Part shown: positions 30,796 to 35,961 of the stretch, in pieces
How the letters are laid out: every line of letters begins with the position of its first letter
Position numbering within the stretch: the stretch's first letter is position 1
NCBI GenBank assembly: GCA_016207925.1
Contig: JACQZB010000083.1
Location: 1-35,961 of the forward strand
Source of the DNA: Nitrospinota bacterium
GTDB lineage: Bacteria; Nitrospinota_A; UBA7883
Reading direction: 5' to 3'
DNA: 35,961 nt
Translations under genes and position numbers: made by a program
The notes under the pieces: model-generated
What the model was told of the DNA's origin: nothing
The model's database searches: none
Seen by the model: only the letters and a program-made list of their open reading frames with translations

Positions 30796-32173
30796 ATCCA
30801 AGGTGAGCGACCAGATCAAGTCCATCCTATGCATGCCGATCCAGGGCGAGGAGGAGGTGATCGGCGTGATCAACATGTCGCACCCGGACATCGGCGCCTT
30901 CTCGCGGGAGAACGAGCGGGCGCTGACGCTAATCACCCACCAGGCGGCGCTGGCGTTCAACAACCTGTATCTGCTGGAGCGCATCAAGAGCTTCAACGAA
31001 CGCCTCGAACACGTGGTGGCGGAACGCACGCGGGAACTGCGCTACTCGGAGAGCAAGTACCGCTCCTTCATGGAGCAGGCCGGCGACGCCATTGTGGTGG
31101 CCGAGCGGGGCGGCGAAGGGCGGATCATCGAGGTCAACGACCGCGCCTGCGCCTTCACCGGGCTGATGCGCGAGGAATTGGCCGGCAAACCGCTGGCCAG
31201 CCTGGTGGAGCCGGCGTCGCAGAAGGAACTGAAGGAATTGCTCCACGGCGGCGAGGGAGCGCGCTCCGACATCCGGGTGCGCCGCCATTCGGGCGCCTCG
31301 CTGTATGCGGACATCTCCGCCAACACCATCGTCACGCCGGGGGGCGAGGTGACGCACCTTATCATCCGGGACGTGACCTTGCGCAAGGAACTGGAGGCCA
31401 AGCTCAAGGAGTATTCCGAGCGGCTCGAGGAACTGGTGGAGCAGCGCACGCGCGAGTTGCGCAAGGCGCAGGGCGAACTGGTGCTGGCCTCCAAGATGGC
31501 GGCGGTGGGCGAGTTGGCCTCTGGCGTGGCGCACGAGATCAACAACCCGCTGGCGGTGATCAGCGGCTACGCCGAGGACCTGCTGGACAAGCTGCGGAAG
31601 AAGCTTCCCCTGGAGCCGGACGAGGTGGCCGAGGCGCTTGCCATGATCACCCGCCAGTCCGACCGCTGTCAGGAGATCACCAACAGCCTGCTCAACTTCA
31701 CCCGGACCGAGGAGTTGCGCCTGGCGCTGGTGGACGTAAGCTACGTCGTCCTGCAGGCGATCCATTTCGCCACGCACCGCGCCAAGCGGCGCGAGATCGA
31801 GTTCCAGACGGACTTCGACAAAAGCCTTCCCCACATCACCTCCGACGCCAGCATGATCGAGCAGGTGCTGCTCAACCTGTACAACAACGCCATTGACGCC
31901 ATCGAGGCGACAGGCAAGGTGGTCACCTCCACCCGCCTGGAGGGGCCGAACGTGATCATCAGCGTGCGCGACACGGGCTCCGGCATCCCGCGCGAACTGC
32001 AGGACAAGATTTTCAATCCTTTTTTCACCACCAAGCCCGTGGGCAAAGGGACGGGCCTGGGGCTTTCGATCTGCCACAAGCTAGTGGAGCGGCTGCATGG
32101 CCAAATCGCCGTGAGCAGCGAGGTGGGGGTGGGGACGGAGTTCACCATCGCCTTGCCGGCGAGCCTGATGTAG
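30716..32173 (+). CDS. Soluble histidine kinase (truncated GAF, PAS, HisKA, HATPase)
   Basis: The 485-residue frame begins at GTG 30716 inside a GAF domain (GEGVAGWVALHGSSMLIKDV, then LCMPIQGEEEVIGVINMSHP). Coiled coil, PAS (FMEQAGDAIVVAERG region) and a second coiled coil follow. HisKA has its H-box around SGVAHEINNPLAV, and an HATPase domain follows (NLYNNAIDAIEATG, FNPFFTTKPVGKGTGLGLS). No membrane helix, so it is cytoplasmic. It lies 28 bp before the response regulator. The kinase core is intact, but the GAF domain's first part is missing, so if translated from 30716 sensing may be lost. The start given is only the open-frame limit. Confidence 0.85.
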   Translation: MAGWVALHGSSMLIKDVTKSKRFQKLESKVSDQIKSILCMPIQGEEEVIGVINMSHPDIGAFSRENERALTLITHQAALAFNNLYLLERIKSFNERLEHVVAERTRELRYSESKYRSFMEQAGDAIVVAERGGEGRIIEVNDRACAFTGLMREELAGKPLASLVEPASQKELKELLHGGEGARSDIRVRRHSGASLYADISANTIVTPGGEVTHLIIRDVTLRKELEAKLKEYSERLEELVEQRTRELRKAQGELVLASKMAAVGELASGVAHEINNPLAVISGYAEDLLDKLRKKLPLEPDEVAEALAMITRQSDRCQEITNSLLNFTRTEELRLALVDVSYVVLQAIHFATHRAKRREIEFQTDFDKSLPHITSDASMIEQVLLNLYNNAIDAIEATGKVVTSTRLEGPNVIISVRDTGSGIPRELQDKIFNPFFTTKPVGKGTGLGLSICHKLVERLHGQIAVSSEVGVGTEFTIALPASLM

Positions 32174-32201
32174 GGGATCAAAATTTCGGGGTAGGAACGC
32201 G

Positions 32202-33560
32202 ATGACGACGGACAATAACAAGATACGCCTGCTGATCGTGGATGACGAGGACGCCTTCCGCGAACTATTGGTGCGCCGTTTCGACCGGACGGAGTTCGAG
32301 GTCACCGGCTGCGCTTCGGGGGAGGAGGCGCTGGCCATGGCCCAAACCCGCCTCTTCGACGTGGGTGTGCTGGACATCCGGATGCCCGGCGTGTCGGGCA
32401 TTGACCTGCTGCGCGAGATCAAGAAGACCCAGCCCGACTTCGAGGCGATCATGCTCACCGGCCAAGCCACCATTGATTCGGCCATCGAAGCGATGAAGAT
32501 CGGCGCCTACGACTACCTGGCCAAGCCCTGCAAGCTGTTCGAGCTGGAGATCATCATCCGCAAGGCGTATGAGAAGAAAATGCTGTCGCAGGAAAACCGC
32601 CACCTGCGCGGCGCCTTGCGTAAAAAGCTGGAAGACCGCCACATGGCGGGGTCCTCCCCCCAGCTCACGGAGACGCGCGCGCAGATCGAGCGGATCGGCA
32701 AGCTGGACGACGCCGCGCTGATAACCGGCGAGATGGGTTCCGGCAAGGGTCTGGCCGCGTTCATGATCCACCGCGCCAGCCGCCGCAAGGAGGAGCCGTT
32801 CATCAACGTCAACTGCGGCGTGCTGGCCGAGGGGCTGCTGGAAGTGGAACTGTTCGGCCACGAGGCCGGCGCGTTTGTGGGCGCGGGCAGCCAGAAAAAG
32901 GGCATGGTCGAGACCGCCTCCGGCGGAACGCTGTTGTTGCAGGAGGCGGATCAGCTTTCCCCCTCGCTGCAGGTGAAACTATTGGGCTTTCTGGAAACCG
33001 GGGAGTTCCGCCGCGTGGGGGGCGCCGCCGACCTTGTGGCGGACACGCGCCTGATCTTCGCCACTACGCAGGATCTGTTGCGCCTGACCCAGGCGGGAAA
33101 GTTCCGCGAGGACTTTTACCTTAAAATATCGGCCATTTCCCTCTGCATACCCGCCCTGCGCGAACATAAGGAGGATATTCCCGAAATCGCCGAATACATC
33201 ATCAAGAACCGCTCCCACAGCCCCTCCGCGCGCTCAAAGCGCCTGTCCAAAAAGGCGGTGGACGCGCTGTTGAAGTACGCTTGGCCCTCCAACGTCCGCG
33301 AACTGGAGAACGTGCTGGAGCGGGCCATCGGCCTGGCCGCCAAGAACGTGATCCAGCTTAAGGATCTGCCCATCAGTTTTGAGAAACGCGCGCGCGCCGG
33401 GCGCCAGCGCCACCTGCTAAGCCTGTCGGAAGTGGAGAAGGAGCATATCCTGCACGTGCTCGACGCGGTGAACGGCAACATCTCCCGCGCCGCGCGCATA
33501 CTGGGCATCAGCCGCCCCAAACTGTACCGCAAACAGGAAAAGTACCGCTCCGGGGCGTAA
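32202..33560 (+). CDS. NtrC-like response regulator with degenerate AAA+ domain
   Basis: The 452-residue protein has the NtrC order: receiver domain (D58, K108 present), AAA+ domain and Fis-type HTH (AARILGISRPKLYRKQEKY). The AAA+ part is altered at its key positions. The sigma-54 loop is GAFVGA at 213-218, with the essential Thr replaced by Val. Walker A reads GEMGSGKG at 166-173. Walker B has Gln for Asp (GGTLLLQEAD, Q237). The second arginine-finger region reads FREDFYLKI, so its usual Arg is Lys. Sigma-54 activation and ATP hydrolysis are therefore unlikely, while phosphorylation and DNA binding could remain. It is the output of the HDOD-kinase cluster. The ribosome site GTAGGAA is clear. 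Confidence 0.92.
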   Translation: MTTDNNKIRLLIVDDEDAFRELLVRRFDRTEFEVTGCASGEEALAMAQTRLFDVGVLDIRMPGVSGIDLLREIKKTQPDFEAIMLTGQATIDSAIEAMKIGAYDYLAKPCKLFELEIIIRKAYEKKMLSQENRHLRGALRKKLEDRHMAGSSPQLTETRAQIERIGKLDDAALITGEMGSGKGLAAFMIHRASRRKEEPFINVNCGVLAEGLLEVELFGHEAGAFVGAGSQKKGMVETASGGTLLLQEADQLSPSLQVKLLGFLETGEFRRVGGAADLVADTRLIFATTQDLLRLTQAGKFREDFYLKISAISLCIPALREHKEDIPEIAEYIIKNRSHSPSARSKRLSKKAVDALLKYAWPSNVRELENVLERAIGLAAKNVIQLKDLPISFEKRARAGRQRHLLSLSEVEKEHILHVLDAVNGNISRAARILGISRPKLYRKQEKYRSGA

Positions 33561-33579
33561 CGCCGGCCGGAATACGGCT

Positions 33580-33601
33580 CCGCCATCGAGTCCCATGGCG
33601 G
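33580..33601. terminator. Possible stem-loop after the degenerate regulator
   Basis: CCGCCAT (33580-33586) pairs with ATGGCGG (33595-33601) around an 8-nt loop, about 20 bp after the regulator stop. There is no T-run, so its role as terminator is uncertain. Confidence 0.3.
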
Positions 33602-33665
33602 TTGGCCGATAGAGTGATCCGCTGAACGAAAATGCGGGCAAGACCCTTCGCGTAAATATGGTATT

Positions 33666-33689
33666 CTTGTTGTAAGGAAACAAGGAAAC
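33666..33689. promoter_or_regulatory. Candidate operator of the toxin-antitoxin operon
   Basis: CTTGTT (33666-33671) and AACAAG (33679-33684) form an inverted repeat with a 7-bp spacer, overlapped by a tandem direct repeat AAGGAAAC x2 (33674-33689). It lies 17 to 40 bp before the antitoxin start, where AbrB-type antitoxins often bind to repress their own operon. Binding is inferred. Confidence 0.4.
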
Positions 33690-33705
33690 ATAAGGCGCTC
33701 CACGC

Positions 33706-33945
33706 GTGTTGGCGAAAAAAACGTCCAAGAACCAGCTCACCCTGCCCAAGAAAGTCGCGGGCGCGTTCGAGGGAATAGACTATTTTGATGTTTCGGTTAA
33801 AAACCGGCAGATCATACTAAAACCGGTAAGGGTGACTCCCGCCGAATCAACACTAGACACCGTCCGGGATAAGGTCGCAACGTTGGGGCTGAAGCAAGGG
33901 GACATCGAGGATGCGATCCGCTGGGCCAGAGGGAAAGGCCGTTGA
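33706..33945 (+). CDS. AbrB/SpoVT-like antitoxin
   Basis: The 79-residue protein begins LAKKTSKNQLTLPKKVAGAF, the swapped-hairpin AbrB pattern of antitoxins, then FDVSVKNRQIILKPVRV and a helical tail (GDIEDAIRWARGKGR) that would bind the toxin. The frame opens at GTG 33706, with TTG 33709 as an alternative; upstream in frame is a stop, so it cannot start earlier. Its stop overlaps the toxin start (TTGA), typical of antitoxin-toxin pairs. The codon use is less GC-rich than the neighbours, which fits a mobile module. Confidence 0.8.
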   Translation: MLAKKTSKNQLTLPKKVAGAFEGIDYFDVSVKNRQIILKPVRVTPAESTLDTVRDKVATLGLKQGDIEDAIRWARGKGR

Positions 33946-34340
33946 GCCGCAAGCGGGTTGTTCTGGATACCAATATCGTCATCTCCGCGCTGCTGTTCCG
34001 TGGCATTCATGCGTTGTGGAGGAAGGGGGCGTTTATATTTCTCGCGTCCGCCGGGATTGTCAGGGAATACGCGAAAGTCCTGGCGTATCCGAAATTCAAA
34101 CTGGCGCGGCGGGAGATACAGGCGCTTCTGAACGAGGAGATACTCCCCCATATAGAGCCGGTGACGATTCCGGAACGCGGTGAAACCGTTTCCCGTGATC
34201 CTGACGACGATAAATTTCTGGCCTGCGCCCGCGCGGGCAAGGCGGATTGTCTGGTGAGCGGCGACGCCGATCCGCTGAGTCTTAAAACATATAAGGGATG
34301 CCCCATCATCACCGCCGCCAGGTTCCTGAAGTCGTGGTGA
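33942..34340 (+). CDS. PIN-domain toxin (VapC-like)
   Basis: The 132-residue protein is a PIN-domain ribonuclease of the COG1569 group. Acidic active-site residues are D9 (VLDTNIV), E42 (REYAKVL), D90 (DPDDDKFLACA) and D108 (VSGDADPL). PIN toxins cut RNA and halt growth when the antitoxin is lost. The TTG start overlaps the antitoxin stop and GGGAAAGG lies just before it. All catalytic positions are intact, so the pair should be active. It ends 6 bp before the convergent epimerase gene. Confidence 0.88.
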   Translation: MSRKRVVLDTNIVISALLFRGIHALWRKGAFIFLASAGIVREYAKVLAYPKFKLARREIQALLNEEILPHIEPVTIPERGETVSRDPDDDKFLACARAGKADCLVSGDADPLSLKTYKGCPIITAARFLKSW

Positions 34341-34346
34341 TGGGGT

Positions 34347-35249
34347 TCAAAGTCTCCGTAAGTAGGAAAGATTCTCCGCGGTAAATGTGCGGGGAGTGAC
34401 ACCGAACACGCGCGTCCAGTCCGCATCAGGACACACGTTGCCGCAACGCAGCATGTCCAGTTGATCCACCGTAACGGGGAACCACCCGAACCGGCCAAAC
34501 ACCCTCGCCTGCGGGCGTATGGCGCTCCACGGTACGTTGACCATTGGTTGCTTCGGCTTGCCCAGCGCGGCGGCGATGATTTTCAAAATATCGCGGTAGG
34601 GCAAGGGGTGGACGGCGCACAGGTGAAACACTCGCCCGTGCGTCTCCGGCATGGCAAGCGCGCGGACAAAGCACGGCGCCACGTCTTCCACTGACACAGG
34701 ATCAAGCAAAAATCCGCCGCCGCCGAACACCGGCATCACCGGCGCCCGGGCCATGACCTTCGCCAGCGTCCGGGTGAACTCCATGGCGCCGCCACCTCCG
34801 CCGAAAATCACCGAGGGACGGAAGATCGTCCAGTCCAGCCCGGAGGCCATCACTTCGCGTTCGGCGCGCCATTTGGTGGTCTGGTAAGCGGAAACGCCTT
34901 GTTCGGCGGCGCCGTTGGCGCTCATGTGTAAAAAACGTTTCACGCCCGCGCGCCGGGCGGCTTCCACCACGCGCCGCGTGGCTTGATAGTGAAGTTTCTC
35001 GAAGGTGATTCCGCGCGCGGGAAACTCACGGATGATCCCGATCAGATGAATCACCGCGTCCATGCCCTCCAGGCGCGGGGCGAGCGCGCCGTCCACGTCG
35101 CCGTGGACGATGCGTAACCCATCGGTGAAGGGCAGCTTTTTTTCCGATCCGGGCCGGACGAGCGCGCTGATCCCATGCCCCCTTTCGCGCAGGGCATGGA
35201 GGATGTGATGCCCCACAAATCCCGTGGCGCCCGTGACGAACACGTTCAT
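34347..35249 (-). CDS. NAD(P)-binding epimerase-like protein, NDUFA9 type
   Basis: The 300-residue short-chain protein has the nucleotide-binding motif VTGATGFVGHHI, then VIHLIGIIREFPARGITFEK. The active-site-like segment has YQTTKWRAEREVMAS (Y-x3-K) and the C-terminal part reads RPSVIFGGGGGAMEF. The IREFP motif and the layout match the NDUFA9-like/complex I-associated group of atypical SDRs, which often lack clear enzymatic action. Start ATG 35249 is supported by the Rossmann motif; the ribosome site is weak and a TACAAT lies only 6 nt upstream of it. It is divergent from ald. Confidence 0.85.
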   Translation of the reverse strand: MNVFVTGATGFVGHHILHALRERGHGISALVRPGSEKKLPFTDGLRIVHGDVDGALAPRLEGMDAVIHLIGIIREFPARGITFEKLHYQATRRVVEAARRAGVKRFLHMSANGAAEQGVSAYQTTKWRAEREVMASGLDWTIFRPSVIFGGGGGAMEFTRTLAKVMARAPVMPVFGGGGFLLDPVSVEDVAPCFVRALAMPETHGRVFHLCAVHPLPYRDILKIIAAALGKPKQPMVNVPWSAIRPQARVFGRFGWFPVTVDQLDMLRCGNVCPDADWTRVFGVTPRTFTAENLSYLRRL

Positions 35250-35314
35250 ACCATTATTGTACGGGGAATATCGCGGTTAGGGGTAGGAGCGGCGCCGCGC
35301 GTCAAAAGCGCCCG

Positions 35315-35323
35315 TGCTATAAT
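35315..35323 (+). promoter_or_regulatory. Extended -10 promoter of the alanine dehydrogenase gene
   Basis: TGCTATAAT at 35315-35323 is a perfect extended -10 (TGnTATAAT) about 28 bp before the TTG start. No good -35 is present, as is common for extended -10 promoters. Confidence 0.55.
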
Positions 35324-35350
35324 CACCAAATTTGCTGCGGGGAAACGGCG

Positions 35351-35961
35351 TTGGCGATTATAGGGGTTCCCAGGGAAATCAAAACGGACGAATACCGTGT
35401 GGCCCTTGTGCCTTCCGGCGTCCGCCAACTCACCATGTCCGGGCACGAGGTGCGGGTGGAGCGCGGCGCGGGCGAAAGCTCCGGCGTGTCCAACGGCGAA
35501 TACGAAAGCGAAGGAGCCCGCGTGGTGGACTCCGCCGCCGAGGCATGGGCCGCGGACATCGTGGTCAAGGTCAAGGAGCCGTTGCCCTCCGAGTATCAGT
35601 ACCTGCGCCAAGGGCTGGTTTTGTACACCTACCTTCACCTGGCCGCCGCGCCGGAATTAACCCGCGAACTGATGAACCGCGGCGTCATCGCCATAGGCTA
35701 CGAGACGGCGCAGGATCGTGATGGTTCGCTGCCGCTGCTGGTGCCCATGAGCGAGGTGGCGGGGCGCATGGCAGTGCAGGCGGGCGCTAAGTACCTTGAA
35801 AAAGAACACGGCGGACGCGGTGTGCTGCTGGGCGGCGTTCCTGGAGTGGAGCCGGGCAAGGTGGCCATCCTGGGCGCGGGCGTGGTGGGCTTTAACGCAG
35901 CGAAAATCGCCATGGGCTTGGTCGCGCGCACGCTGGTGCTGGACATCAACCTGCCGCGCCT
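35351..35961 (+). CDS. ald: Alanine dehydrogenase (partial, 5' end)
   Basis: About 203 residues are present before the window ends. The N-terminal domain reads IIGVPREIKTDEYRVALVPS, then VKVKEPLPSEYQYLRQG, LYTYLHLAAAP with the conserved His, and LLVPMSEVAGRMAVQAGAKY, followed by VAILGAGVVGFNAAKIAMG at the NAD-binding domain. This is the typical alanine dehydrogenase order; the related transhydrogenase alpha subunit lacks several of these segments. The enzyme interconverts alanine and pyruvate with NAD. The start is TTG 35351, preceded by GGGGAAA. The remaining 160 or so residues lie beyond the window. Confidence 0.92.
   Translation, partial: MAIIGVPREIKTDEYRVALVPSGVRQLTMSGHEVRVERGAGESSGVSNGEYESEGARVVDSAAEAWAADIVVKVKEPLPSEYQYLRQGLVLYTYLHLAAAPELTRELMNRGVIAIGYETAQDRDGSLPLLVPMSEVAGRMAVQAGAKYLEKEHGGRGVLLGGVPGVEPGKVAILGAGVVGFNAAKIAMGLVARTLVLDINLPR

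Overview
The window is GC-rich, tightly packed chromosomal DNA from a diderm (Gram-negative) bacterium. The outer-membrane evidence is a BamD-like lipoprotein, a membrane-anchored PpiC/SurA-type chaperone, KdsC for Kdo/LPS synthesis and an MtrB/PioB-type beta-barrel. Decaheme cytochrome, heme-motif sensor kinase, NtrC-type regulators, HDOD protein, CheX, a GGDEF protein and a Ser/Thr kinase with PEGA/FN3 partners resemble the gene content of deltaproteobacteria-like, Nitrospirota or Nitrospinota lineages. I cannot place the organism more precisely from sequence alone. No phage, insertion sequence or CRISPR array was seen. Layout: (1) 1-7.1 kb holds a two-gene electron-transfer conduit (decaheme c-cytochrome plus MtrB/PioB barrel) with a strong terminator. 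It is preceded by a near-consensus sigma-54 promoter and an upstream dyad. Next door is a two-component system: a membrane kinase with a periplasmic CxxCH motif and an NtrC-type sigma-54 activator. Together they read as one regulated redox module. (2) 7.2-10 kb holds a nitroreductase, tRNA-Ser(CGA), a PpiC-type isomerase and a DUF1848 protein. (3) 10-15.3 kb holds nadK, a diguanylate cyclase, recN and the DUF1848 gene as one operon, divergent from bamD and a DJ-1/PfpI gene. (4) 15.5-19.3 kb is a minus-strand operon: MarR regulator, CheX, GT2 glycosyltransferase, BshB1-like deacetylase and a 486-residue protein with a possible distant resemblance to BshC. (5) 19.7-22.5 kb holds an MshEN-like repeat protein, fabI and a convergent MfnB/MfnE-like pair that hints at a methanofuran-type cofactor. 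(6) 22.5-28.8 kb holds a Ser/Thr kinase-PEGA gene broken by a frameshift, a large TPR-PEGA-FN3 exported protein, a small RHH-like protein and a frameshifted YwiC-like membrane protein. (7) 28.8-33.6 kb holds a REP-like inverted repeat, kdsC, then an HDOD protein, a soluble GAF-PAS histidine kinase (disrupted in its GAF domain) and a degenerate NtrC-like regulator. (8) 33.7-36 kb holds an AbrB/PIN toxin-antitoxin pair, an NDUFA9-like epimerase and the 5' part of alanine dehydrogenase. How it fits together: the clearest system is region 1. A redox- or ligand-sensing kinase would phosphorylate the NtrC-type protein, which would bind the dyad about 150 bp upstream and drive sigma-54 transcription of the conduit. 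The second sensor cluster (HDOD-kinase-regulator) contrasts with it: the regulator has lost the residues needed for sigma-54 activation and probably acts in another way. Three reading-frame breaks lie between 26.6 and 30.7 kb. They could be real decay or assembly error, and should be checked in reads before any functional claim is made.
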